A stretch of DNA of 64,000 bases from Chondrinema litorale (GTDB lineage Bacteria; Bacteroidota; Bacteroidia; Cytophagales; Flammeovirgaceae), in the NCBI RefSeq assembly GCF_026250525.1, contig NZ_CP111043.1:2407421-2471420 (forward strand), in the 5' to 3' direction. Shown here in pieces: positions 45,305 through 53,599 of the stretch. Under the pieces are notes generated by a model. That model saw only the letters and a list, made by a program, of their open reading frames with translations. It was not told the origin of the DNA and ran no database searches. A program made the position numbers and the translations under genes. Each line of letters opens with the position of its first letter. Positions within the stretch are counted from its first letter, which is position 1.

Positions 45305-46246
45305 ATGAATTTCCAGCAACTCGAATATGTATTGGCGGTAGATCAGCACAAGCATTTTGCGCAAGCTGCTGAAAGTTGTTGTGTAACACAGGCAACTTTA
45401 AGTGCTATGATTAAGAAACTGGAAGCTGAATTAAACATGGTTTTGTTCGACAGGTCGCGTCAACCAGTTAAAACTACTGAGGAAGGAGAGCAGATAATTC
45501 AACTGGCAAAAAAGATTCTTACCAACCGCAACGAGATGCTTACTTTAAATAACCAAGAGTCTCAAGGGTTGAGTGGAGTAATCCGTTTGGGGATAATCCC
45601 GACGATAGCCAATTCTTTGCTACCTATTATATTACCTACTCTATTAAAGGAGTATCCGGGTTTACACTTTAATATTACAGAGATTACTACAGAAGAACTA
45701 AAGCACCAGATAATCTCGCAAAAGATAGATATTGGTATATTGGCTTCGCCACTGGGAGACGATGTGCTCGAAGAAAATATTCTGTATTACGAAGCTATGA
45801 TGGTATACGGCATACAAGAGAGTAATAAGAAATACATCTCACCTACAGATATACAGAACAAAAAGATATGGTTGTTAGAAGAAGGTAATTGTTTTAGAAA
45901 CCAAAGCTCAACTATTTGCGATATTAGAGAGAAGTCTATTGGGCCAGAAAACCTCACTTTCGATGCTAGCTCATTCGATACATTATTAAATCTTACCGAT
46001 CAGTTTGGTGGTTGTACATTGGTGCCAGAGCTATACTATAATTTAATGCCCGAAGAAAAGAAGCAGAAAACCAGACATTTTGAATTTCCGCTACCAGTAA
46101 GAGAAATTAGTCTTGTATACCAAAGGCCTTATGCTAAAAAGAGAAGTATAGATATTCTTACAGAAAAAATAAAAGAGCTCGTAAAAGACAGACTTATAAC
46201 CAGCGAACTCAAACCCAAAGACCTTTCTATTATAGGGATTGATTGA
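45305..46246 (+). CDS. oxyR: LysR-type peroxide regulator OxyR
   Basis: A 313-residue regulator: winged helix-turn-helix at 1-60 (HFAQAAESCCVTQATLSAMI) and a LysR substrate-type sensor. Two cysteines, Cys196 and Cys205, lie nine residues apart in EEGNCFRNQSSTIC, the same spacing as the H2O2-sensing Cys199/Cys208 disulfide of E. coli OxyR. It is divergent from ahpC across a 110-base region containing a matching operator, which makes the assignment strong. Likely controls ahpC-trx and possibly the catalase 4-7 kb away. Confidence 0.94.
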   Translation: MNFQQLEYVLAVDQHKHFAQAAESCCVTQATLSAMIKKLEAELNMVLFDRSRQPVKTTEEGEQIIQLAKKILTNRNEMLTLNNQESQGLSGVIRLGIIPTIANSLLPIILPTLLKEYPGLHFNITEITTEELKHQIISQKIDIGILASPLGDDVLEENILYYEAMMVYGIQESNKKYISPTDIQNKKIWLLEEGNCFRNQSSTICDIREKSIGPENLTFDASSFDTLLNLTDQFGGCTLVPELYYNLMPEEKKQKTRHFEFPLPVREISLVYQRPYAKKRSIDILTEKIKELVKDRLITSELKPKDLSIIGID

Positions 46247-46280
46247 GTATTTAATCAAACTAAATTTAAGTCAAATTAAA

Positions 46281-46517
46281 ATGAATATATATTTTTCAAA
46301 AGAGATTTCAGAAGAAGAGAGCATTGCTATAGAAGCAAAAACAGGAATGATTTACGCTTCGAAAGATGAATTACTGAAAATTTGCCATTTCTTTGATAGA
46401 GTGAAAAGTCATCTAGAGAATTATGATAATTGCCATATGCACCTACAAGACAATTTCGAAGGATGGGAAGAAAATAAAAACTTCGATTTAGAAGTAAACT
46501 TGATCGAAAGCGAGTAA
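46281..46517 (+). CDS. Small hypothetical protein
   Basis: A 78-residue soluble acidic protein (MNIYFSKEISEEESIAIEAK). ATG 46281 is chosen; an earlier in-frame TTG at 46239 would overlap oxyR. Contains DNCHMHLQDNFEGW. Small proteins of this look often accompany immunity-type genes, but no family is certain. Confidence 0.6.
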   Translation: MNIYFSKEISEEESIAIEAKTGMIYASKDELLKICHFFDRVKSHLENYDNCHMHLQDNFEGWEENKNFDLEVNLIESE

Positions 46518-46546
46518 AGAGTTTTTTTATTTAAATTATTCCCTCT

Positions 46547-47014
46547 ATGAAACTAAAACTCATTATCACTTCAATACTCTTTTTTGCCTCTATAGATTTG
46601 TTTGCTTGTTCTTGTGGTGGAGGTGAGTCAATGGAAGAGGAAATCAATAGGTCAGATATCATTTTTGTTGGTAGGGTAATTAGTAGAAAGGTGAAAACCT
46701 ACACAACTGATGAAAAGTTAGAATCAGGTGAGTATTTTAAATATAAATATTTCGAGTTCACGATTTTAGTTTCTGAACAATTTAAAGGAGAGCAGCGAAA
46801 AGTTATAAAAATAGCAACAGCAAAAGAAGGAGCTACTTGTGGTATGCGATTCAAACTATTTAAAAAATATGTAGTCTATGGTTTTGCTCACGAAAGGTAT
46901 GGTTATTTTACAGATAGATGCACTCGAAATTTAAAAAAATCTAATAGAAAATATGAGAAGCACTATTTTACTGATGAGCTTAAAGACTTAAGAAAACTAA
47001 CAGCTAAAACCTGA
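46547..47014 (+). CDS. Exported TIMP/netrin-like protein
   Basis: A 155-residue protein whose signal peptide ends right before a CSC start (LFACSCGGG, Cys21 and Cys23), the hallmark of the tissue-inhibitor-of-metalloproteinase/netrin fold. Further matches: DIIFVGRVISRKV, ILVSEQFKGEQRKVIKI, ATCGMRFK, DRCTRNL. After cleavage the N-terminal Cys would be free, as in animal TIMPs, where it chelates the zinc of the target protease. Bacterial members have unknown targets. Confidence 0.75.
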   Translation: MKLKLIITSILFFASIDLFACSCGGGESMEEEINRSDIIFVGRVISRKVKTYTTDEKLESGEYFKYKYFEFTILVSEQFKGEQRKVIKIATAKEGATCGMRFKLFKKYVVYGFAHERYGYFTDRCTRNLKKSNRKYEKHYFTDELKDLRKLTAKT

Positions 47015-47193
47015 TATTCACTATACTTCTTTTAAATACACTATCCCTTTCCCAGCGAACAATAAACAATTTCCCAGCAAGAAGCTTTCTTTAATGTATA
47101 TTTAAGATTAATCTTTGAGTAAAGGCATGTAGAATAGAGGGGAGATGCACTTCAATAAAACAGAAATAATATTTGACTGAACTTGTACAAACA

Positions 47194-47907
47194 ATGGAGT
47201 TAACCTGCCCCAAATGTGATCATACAATTGATCCTATTGATATCAATATAGCGACAGATCTTGCCAAGTGTAGCAACTGTAATTCTTTATACAAAGCCAG
47301 TGAGTTGGCTAGCTCTATTGACGAAAACTCACTCATTATTCCGCCAACAGGCTCCAAGGTCGAATTAAAAAGAGGTTTGGGAGAAGGTTTCGAAATTTTT
47401 TTACCTGCCAAAGGCTTTACTGTCTCAGATATACCTTATTTAATCTTTACTATTTTACCGCTTGGCATATTAACTTCAATACCAATTATGGTAATGCAAG
47501 GCAATGCTATTTTTATCATCTTCACCATTCCATTTTTGTTAATATCTGCTTTTATGGGTTATCAACTTTATAATTCAATTAAAGAAACCCAAACACTCAT
47601 ACTTACAAAAGACAAGTTTACCATTATAAAGCAAAAGCCTTTTAAAGAGAAAAAGTCAGTGTTTCATTTAGACGATATACAAGTGGTAAAAATGAAGCAT
47701 TTAAAGGCCAATATTTTTTCCATTTTTGAAAATTTCAGATATGTTTGGAAACTACAATGGACTTTTGGCGCAGGCATAGAAATGCCCGCATTAATTAGCA
47801 AATCCAAAACAACTTACTTTTTAGAAGAAGCCAGCGATGCTGAGCAAGAATGGATAACAACTCTACTGGGCGCATTGATTAAAAAGAGGAAAATCCAAAA
47901 TAGTTAG
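47194..47907 (+). CDS. Zinc-ribbon membrane protein
   Basis: A 237-residue protein: an N-terminal zinc ribbon (Cys5, Cys8, Cys26, Cys29; CPKC and CSNC), two membrane helices at about 83-128, and a PH-like cytoplasmic tail (TKDKFTIIKQKPF, VFHLDDIQVVKM). ATG 47194 is preferred to a TTG at 47173. Function unknown; the layout is common in this phylum. The 179 bases before it show no signal. Confidence 0.72.
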   Translation: MELTCPKCDHTIDPIDINIATDLAKCSNCNSLYKASELASSIDENSLIIPPTGSKVELKRGLGEGFEIFLPAKGFTVSDIPYLIFTILPLGILTSIPIMVMQGNAIFIIFTIPFLLISAFMGYQLYNSIKETQTLILTKDKFTIIKQKPFKEKKSVFHLDDIQVVKMKHLKANIFSIFENFRYVWKLQWTFGAGIEMPALISKSKTTYFLEEASDAEQEWITTLLGALIKKRKIQNS

Positions 47908-47956
47908 TTTCTGAGATTTCCGGATTTATTAATCATTCTCAATTTTAATTTCTATT

Positions 47957-48580
47957 ATGAAATTTGTCGTAATATCCGACACACACGGGTATCATAGAGA
48001 ACTTGCTTTACCCAAAGGAGATGTGCTCATACATGGTGGAGATTTTTGCCATCTAGGAGATACTGCGCAAATGCACGATTTTCTAAACTGGTTTGAGGCA
48101 CTTAATTACCACACAAAAATATTTATAGGTGGTAATCACGATTTTTTTGCTGCTGATAAACCAAAAGATTTTAAATCGCTTATTCCTACAGGTATTACCT
48201 ATTTAAATGATAGTGGATTTAAGTTAAATGGCTTAAACATTTGGGGTTCTCCGGTGCAGCCAGATTTAATTGGTTGGGCATTTGGAGTACAAAGAGGCAA
48301 TGCCATGAACAAACACTGGCGCTTAATTCCTAAAAACACAGATATATTAATTACGCATACACCTCCCAAAGGCATACTAGATAAATCTGCTTCGGGCATG
48401 GTACTGGGTTGCGAAGAATTAAAAAAGAAGCTAACTTATGTGAAACCAAAAATTCATATTTTCGGGCATGTGCATGCAAGTTATGGAGTCTTAGAAAATG
48501 CAACTACAAAATATATAAATGCCTCAAATATGGATTCGGACAAAGGTTTGGTGAATCCACCAGTAGTTTTTGAAATTTAA
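47957..48580 (+). CDS. Metallophosphoesterase (calcineurin-like)
   Basis: A 207-residue phosphoesterase with the full dimetal motif set: SDTHG (Asp8, His10), HGGDF (Asp29), GGNHDF (Asn60, His61), THTPPKG and FGHVHASYG. Members hydrolyse phosphomonoesters or cyclic nucleotides; this short cytoplasmic type is common and its substrate open. Confidence 0.92.
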   Translation: MKFVVISDTHGYHRELALPKGDVLIHGGDFCHLGDTAQMHDFLNWFEALNYHTKIFIGGNHDFFAADKPKDFKSLIPTGITYLNDSGFKLNGLNIWGSPVQPDLIGWAFGVQRGNAMNKHWRLIPKNTDILITHTPPKGILDKSASGMVLGCEELKKKLTYVKPKIHIFGHVHASYGVLENATTKYINASNMDSDKGLVNPPVVFEI

Positions 48581-48610
48581 ATCTATCACCTACTTTCTCT
48601 AAATTTATTT

Positions 48611-49189
48611 ATGGAAGTTGTAAAAGAGTTTTTGGAGCCCGGCAGGGTAAAAAAATATAAGTTTACTCACGAAGGAAAAATTCTTTCTTTTAAAGAAGTA
48701 ATTAATTTGATGGCTACATCTGTAGATTTTCGTAACTTATTAACAGATGTGCTGGTCAAGTGTCCGTTTAAGGGTTATTACTGGGAAGTAAAGCCGATTA
48801 CCGCCCAATTGTTAAATACCGAATTTGAATTTGTAGCAGTAAATAGCAATACGCTACCAAACATTATAGCCGATAAATCTCCTTTTTTAAAGTATTTTGC
48901 TACAGATAAGCAGGTGGTAACCTTTCCTAATTTACGTGGCGATGCGCAATTGGTAGTGCCTATAGATATTAGCGATGATTTTCATTATGCGCATATGGCA
49001 GATTTTGTGAGAAATGCTCCGCCCGAACAAGTAGATGAAATGTGGCAGTTAGTAACAAAAGAATATAGCAAGTTAATTGGCGAATCGCCACGATGGTTGA
49101 GTACAGCAGGTTTGGGTGTAAGTTGGCTTCATGTACGTATAGATTCCACTCCGAAGTATTATAGATTTCAACCTTATAAAAGTTTATAA
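48611..49189 (+). CDS. DUF6940-like protein
   Basis: A 192-residue soluble protein ending in the distinctive block WLSTAGLGVSWLHVRIDSTPKYY (in parts LGVSWLHVR and PKYYRFQPY), typical of a family I recall as DUF6940. Function unknown. It follows the metallophosphoesterase by 30 bases. Confidence 0.75.
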   Translation: MEVVKEFLEPGRVKKYKFTHEGKILSFKEVINLMATSVDFRNLLTDVLVKCPFKGYYWEVKPITAQLLNTEFEFVAVNSNTLPNIIADKSPFLKYFATDKQVVTFPNLRGDAQLVVPIDISDDFHYAHMADFVRNAPPEQVDEMWQLVTKEYSKLIGESPRWLSTAGLGVSWLHVRIDSTPKYYRFQPYKSL

Positions 49190-49281
49190 AGAATTAATAA
49201 ACGAAATCACAAAAAATTGGCTTAAATAAGTATAAAAGAGCAGTTTTTGTTCATTTTATCTAAAATAATAAAATACACCAG

Positions 49282-50022
49282 ATGAGTCTATTCGATAAAC
49301 TTTTTAAGTCTGATAAAGAAAACAAAACCAAAGAGCAGGGTTTTGATAAACTTTCCAAAAAAGATTGGACTTCTTTTAATGAGCTTTTTGAACACCACGC
49401 CGCACTTTCTTTCGAAAAACAATTGTTATTTGGCGAGGTAATCGGAGATAATTCTTGGCAATTCGACATGAATACCGGCACCATTTCTTTTGGTTCTGAG
49501 CTTTCATTTCCTGTGCAAGTAATAGGTTCTCTTTCCTTTAACGACAGCTCGTGGATGTGGGGCTGGGCAAATGCGCAAAGCGGTATCCCAAACGATTTGC
49601 TTTTGCAGTCTCATCAGCTAAAAACTTTAGGCGAGGATAAACAGGTAGAAGAGTTGATAGATCCACATTTTACTGTAGATCAAAACTTTGAGCATAAAGT
49701 AGGTATGATCGCCTGCGGCCTGTTTAATGCGAAAAGTTATTATTGCGCCAATTATGGTCAAGGTACTTTGGTGGTAACAATCGAAAGCGACGATATTGCT
49801 CCAATAGATAGAGACAGGGTAGAACCGATTATGACGAAGTTCCCGCAATTAATCAGTAGTATGGAGCTAAACCATAAAAATGCTTTTATTAATTATTTAA
49901 TAGACAGAAGCTTTAAAATAAAACTTACTGAAAATAAAGTAGAAGGCTTGCGACTTGGGAAGTTAATAGAAGCTGATTTTGATACACAAGATAGACTTAC
50001 TAACTTAAATGGTAATTTATAG
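49282..50022 (+). CDS. DUF6882-like protein
   Basis: A 246-residue soluble protein with the block DNSWQFDMNTGTISFG, VQVIGSLSF, SSWMWGWANAQSGIP, a pattern I know as DUF6882. The first 30 residues are Lys-rich. Function unknown. Sixteen bases separate it from the next gene. Confidence 0.78.
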   Translation: MSLFDKLFKSDKENKTKEQGFDKLSKKDWTSFNELFEHHAALSFEKQLLFGEVIGDNSWQFDMNTGTISFGSELSFPVQVIGSLSFNDSSWMWGWANAQSGIPNDLLLQSHQLKTLGEDKQVEELIDPHFTVDQNFEHKVGMIACGLFNAKSYYCANYGQGTLVVTIESDDIAPIDRDRVEPIMTKFPQLISSMELNHKNAFINYLIDRSFKIKLTENKVEGLRLGKLIEADFDTQDRLTNLNGNL

Positions 50023-50037
50023 CGGTCTAAAATTGTA

Positions 50038-50625
50038 ATGGGAGTAAATTATCAGAACTTAAATACTTACCTAAAAGATAATGTTAGCAGCAATGCTTGT
50101 GGACATGTAATCAATAAAATTGATCATAAGCTTTTTGAGAAAATTGGTGGTTTGTATGATGATACTTATGGTTATCTCAGTTATTTAAGCATCAAATCTT
50201 CAGATGCTACAAAAGAGTTTATAGGTGCTTATCCATTACACAATTGTGATGTGTTAAAATGTAAAACCTGCGGGCAAGTTGTATTTTTTTATTTTAATGA
50301 TGGTGGTGTAGCACCTCGACCAGCTTATGTTTTGGCAGACTACACCAAAGAATATGTTACTGATCCTACAGTAAAATATGTAAGTATAAATAAAGAGAAG
50401 CTTTCTGCATTTATTGAAGCTTTTAACTTAAAAGCATTAAAGAATCCAGACAAAATTCCAGATGGTTATCATGCTAATGTTAAAGATTATAATGGTAGAT
50501 ACATCTTTAATTATAGAGAGTTTAAGAGTACAAATAGCGAAAAAGTAAGCTTCGATCTGGTAGCTCCCAGAGATTTTTTAAGGTCTGTTCATCAATGGAG
50601 AAAAGCATACGATAAAGACAAATGA
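50038..50625 (+). CDS. Hypothetical protein with CxxC motif
   Basis: A 195-residue soluble protein. HNCDVLKCKTCGQVVFFYF (Cys75, Cys78, with Cys70 before) and NACGHVINKIDH suggest a bound zinc. No family recognised. Its stop overlaps the start of the SnoaL-like gene (ATGA at 50622-50625), so the two are translationally coupled. Confidence 0.68.
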   Translation: MGVNYQNLNTYLKDNVSSNACGHVINKIDHKLFEKIGGLYDDTYGYLSYLSIKSSDATKEFIGAYPLHNCDVLKCKTCGQVVFFYFNDGGVAPRPAYVLADYTKEYVTDPTVKYVSINKEKLSAFIEAFNLKALKNPDKIPDGYHANVKDYNGRYIFNYREFKSTNSEKVSFDLVAPRDFLRSVHQWRKAYDKDK

Positions 50626-51026
50626 ATACTTTAGAATTAAACAAACATGTTGTAAACCGCTTTAACAAAGAGTTTTTACAAGACGGAGATACTAGTATTT
50701 TACAAGACATTGTTTCAGAAGAGTTTGTAAACCATACTATTCCAGCGGGCTTTCCCAGTGATGTTACTGGTTTAATAAAGTTTGCAGAGATTTTACATCA
50801 AGGCTTTCCAGATTTGAGCATCACCATTCACGAACAAACTGCCGAAAACGATTTGGTGTCTTCACTAAAAACAATTGAAGGTACACACTCGGGTGAGCTT
50901 ATGGGAAAACCAGCCACTGGCAAAAAAGTAAAAATTACTGTGATTGACATGGTAAGGTTAAAAGATGGGAAATATGTAGATCACTGGGGACAAAACAATT
51001 TTATGCAAGCGATGCAGCAGTTGTAG
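50622..51026 (+). CDS. SnoaL-like ester cyclase-fold protein
   Basis: A 134-residue cone-shaped SnoaL fold: FVNHTIPAGFPSDVTG, ILHQGFPDLSITIHE, GELMGKPATGKKVKITVIDM, KYVDHWGQNN. The family includes polyketide cyclases and many small hydrolases or isomerases; no polyketide genes are nearby, so its substrate is open. Coupled to the preceding gene. Confidence 0.87.
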   Translation: MNTLELNKHVVNRFNKEFLQDGDTSILQDIVSEEFVNHTIPAGFPSDVTGLIKFAEILHQGFPDLSITIHEQTAENDLVSSLKTIEGTHSGELMGKPATGKKVKITVIDMVRLKDGKYVDHWGQNNFMQAMQQL

Positions 51027-51038
51027 AAATTTAAATTT

Positions 51039-51644
51039 ATGAGGCTTTTTATTCTAGTGATATTCTACCTGTTGCCTATTAATTCGACTCATGCACAATC
51101 TTCAAGTTACAAAGGTTTAAGTGTTTTACATTTTGATGATGGGGCTGGAAAAAAGCAACTTCTTGATTCAATTGATACTTACTTGTTACTAAAAGAAACT
51201 ACATTTCTCACGAGCTATAAACGGTTTATTTTTATTATAAAAACTGAAGAAGGAAATTGGCAATTTGGCAGAGGTTTAAATTTTAAAAGTAAAAGACATC
51301 ACTTTGTTAGCGAAACATATATTGATTGGCCAGTTTTTGAAGATTTTTTGAATGCATTTGTAAGCGATAACATCAAAAATCAAAGTGAAATCGCACTCAG
51401 TTTAAATTACAATGGAGATAGTTTAAGATTGAAAAATGATAGTTTTTTTTCTATGGTGATGGATGGAGTAATGTATGAACTGGAAATTTCTATTGATGGG
51501 AAAGTTAGTGAGTTGATATATAATAACCCTCATGCATATTTAGCCCTGCTAGAAAGGAATGGTTTACCGACTGTTGAACATAAATTGTTCACAACTTTTG
51601 TTGATTACTTGTTTGAAGAGTTTTATAATGGAAAAGGTAATTAG
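51039..51644 (+). CDS. Exported hypothetical protein
   Basis: A 201-residue protein with a signal peptide (MRLFILVIFYLLPINSTHAQ). The mature part is soluble and mixed alpha/beta. No family recognised. It starts 12 bases after the SnoaL-like gene and may share its transcript. Confidence 0.65.
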   Translation: MRLFILVIFYLLPINSTHAQSSSYKGLSVLHFDDGAGKKQLLDSIDTYLLLKETTFLTSYKRFIFIIKTEEGNWQFGRGLNFKSKRHHFVSETYIDWPVFEDFLNAFVSDNIKNQSEIALSLNYNGDSLRLKNDSFFSMVMDGVMYELEISIDGKVSELIYNNPHAYLALLERNGLPTVEHKLFTTFVDYLFEEFYNGKGN

Positions 51645-51744
51645 CATTAGATTTTTCATGCCTCAAAAAATTTAACATCCATTTTTGTAATAATCTCCCA
51701 AGCTTGCTACTAATGAGATAGTTCTTTTATCAATAAAATTAATA

Positions 51745-52137
51745 ATGAATACAAAGCTATTAATGGGAGTAAGTGCAGGCTTTTTGGGCTTGTTAGGCAT
51801 TGCATTATCATTTATACCACAAGAAATACTCACTTTTTTCAACTTACAAGTTACTCAACTAAGTACACTTTTTTTACAGATAATTGGCGCTTTGTATATG
51901 GGTTTTGCCATGTTAAACTGGATGAGCAAAGCTTCTCTTATTGGCGGTATATATAACCGACCTGTCGCCATTGCCAATGTAATGCATTTTACAGTAGTTG
52001 CGTTGGCTTTGGTTAAAATTGTGTTCAACATCCAACAGTTTGAAACTACTATCATCAGCTTTACAGCAATTTATATAGTGCTCGCTGCGGCTTTCGGCTA
52101 TGTTTTTATGACTAGCCCCGTGAAAGAATCTGAATAA
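51745..52137 (+). CDS. Four-helix membrane protein
   Basis: A 130-residue protein with four membrane helices, first MGVSAGFLGLLGIALSFIP, and a Lys/Glu tail. Similar small proteins with the IGALYMGFAMLNW pattern occur widely in Bacteroidota without a known role. Confidence 0.73.
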   Translation: MNTKLLMGVSAGFLGLLGIALSFIPQEILTFFNLQVTQLSTLFLQIIGALYMGFAMLNWMSKASLIGGIYNRPVAIANVMHFTVVALALVKIVFNIQQFETTIISFTAIYIVLAAAFGYVFMTSPVKESE

Positions 52138-52217
52138 AATTAGCAATAGCTTTTTAAATTATAATCTAACAAAATGTAGTGAGAGTTGGTTTTCGCAGGG
52201 AAACTATAATAATTCTT

Positions 52218-52970
52218 ATGACAAAAACTAGAAACAACTTATCAAGCTATTGCCCTACTTACAAATATCAATATGCAGGCACATGTTATGCTTATGCTGC
52301 GGCCTATTCGGGATTGAGTACTGAGTTTAACATTAAACATAATATCACCGACAGAAACGAAGTAGAGAATACAACATATTCAGCCGGAGTGGTTGCAAGC
52401 TACCACAATTCGTCTCTTTGGTTTTATAAAAGAAGTAAAACATGCGACCAGTTAGGCACTGCACAAAAGGCTTTAAAAATTCTAAAAAAAGTCGGAACAG
52501 TTTTTAGCAGCGATTTCGATTGCGGTTGTCTCCGCTTCTCTGATATTAAAAAGCAGGTATCACCAAAAATTCATTGGCAAAGAATAACCGATTACAGCAG
52601 GCTTAAAGTGCATAATAAATATTCAGACAGTAATGTAGAATGGATAAAGTCTGCTTTGAGTAAAAACCATCCGGTTATTATCGGAATGTGGCAAAACGAC
52701 TTTGTGCGAAACTTGCTTGTCGGTTCCATCGATTATGAGTTGCCAGACCAACAAACATTAGATTTTGTAGCCCAATATCGCAAAGGTATCTCTAACCATG
52801 CAGCTTGTATAGTTGGTTACGACGATGCATACAATGGGGGAGAAAAGGGCTATTTTCTTTTGAAAAACAATTTCGCAAATTGGGGTGATGGAGCAGGTTT
52901 TTGCTGGATGCCATATTCTTACCTCACTCCAATGATTTATGAAGCTTACTATATCAAAGGTTTCAGGTAA
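52218..52970 (+). CDS. Papain-like (C1-type) cysteine peptidase
   Basis: A 250-residue protein with the papain order of catalytic residues: Gln18 and Cys23 (QYAGTCYAYA), His194 (NHAACIVGYDD) and Asn217 (FLLKNNFANWGDGAGF). ATG 52218 is chosen; a GTG at 52179 would add thirteen residues without making a signal peptide. There is no secretion signal or pro-region, unusual for the family, and the Gln-Cys distance is one residue shorter than in papain. It is probably cytoplasmic; target unknown. Confidence 0.82.
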   Translation: MTKTRNNLSSYCPTYKYQYAGTCYAYAAAYSGLSTEFNIKHNITDRNEVENTTYSAGVVASYHNSSLWFYKRSKTCDQLGTAQKALKILKKVGTVFSSDFDCGCLRFSDIKKQVSPKIHWQRITDYSRLKVHNKYSDSNVEWIKSALSKNHPVIIGMWQNDFVRNLLVGSIDYELPDQQTLDFVAQYRKGISNHAACIVGYDDAYNGGEKGYFLLKNNFANWGDGAGFCWMPYSYLTPMIYEAYYIKGFR

Positions 52971-53041
52971 TTAAGATTTTGCTGAGAAACTCTCCTGCTA
53001 ATAACTAGCGTAGAACAGGAATCATAAAACCTAATAATATT

Positions 53042-53461
53042 ATGTTTCTAGAGTCAAATGATAAAATGGAAATGCATCCGGATTTTCCTAGTGGAGATTG
53101 GGAGGGTTTCTATATTCAGTTTAATGTAAAGTATAAGATGGAATGCAATCTGGAATTTAAAAATGGCCAGATTAAAGGTGGCGGTTCTGATGGCATTGGC
53201 AGTTTCTGTTGGAGCGGTAGTTACGACAAAGAAACAGGCACCGTAACTATGACAAAAACATATAGTGGTGCGCATAGTGTCTATTACAAAGGCCACGCAG
53301 ATGAAAATGGCATTTGGGGAACATGGAGGATAGAATCATATTTTACTGGTGGTTTTCATATTTGGCCCAAAAAGCAGGGAAACGAAAATGCAAAAGAAGA
53401 AGTAAATGCAGTTGAAGAACCTATAGAGCCTGAAAAAGAGCTGGTGATTATTAAAAAGTGA
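53042..53461 (+). CDS. Hypothetical protein
   Basis: A 139-residue soluble protein. The core is a small beta sheet rich in Gly and Trp (GDWEGFYIQF, SFCWSGSYDKETGTVTMTK, GIWGTWRIESYFTGGFHIWP), followed by an acidic Glu-rich tail. Similar lone domains of about 110 residues exist in many bacteria with no known role. Confidence 0.65.
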   Translation: MFLESNDKMEMHPDFPSGDWEGFYIQFNVKYKMECNLEFKNGQIKGGGSDGIGSFCWSGSYDKETGTVTMTKTYSGAHSVYYKGHADENGIWGTWRIESYFTGGFHIWPKKQGNENAKEEVNAVEEPIEPEKELVIIKK

Positions 53462-53476
53462 AGAAAATAAGGACAC

Positions 53477-53550
53477 AGGTTGTACAGGGCTCGAACCTGT
53501 AACCTCCTGCTTGGCGGGCAGGCGTACTTCCAAATTGTACCAACAACCTG
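53477..53550 (-). tRNA. tRNA-like gene, anticodon GCC (Gly by codon table), atypical
   Basis: All four arms form on the minus strand: acceptor AGGTTGT/ACAACCT, D stem GTAC/GTAC, anticodon stem CCTGC/GCAGG, 5-base variable loop and T stem ACAGG/CCTGT with the loop TTCGAGC. The anticodon at 53514-53516 reads GCC. Odd points: base 33 is C instead of U, the first pair is A-U and the discriminator is G (tryptophan-like rather than glycine-like), and no CCA is encoded. The acceptor can extend by three more pairs (CAC/GTG). The fold is convincing; the amino acid is not. Confidence 0.75.
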
Positions 53551-53599
53551 TGCGTATTTTTGTAATATTTAATAAACTGAATTTTCCACTATTTAGTGG

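Noticed and set aside
53477..53550. Reading the tRNA as tRNA-Trp because of the A-U first pair and G discriminator
   Set aside because: The anticodon loop cannot be shifted to give CCA without breaking the anticodon stem; GCC is the only consistent anticodon.
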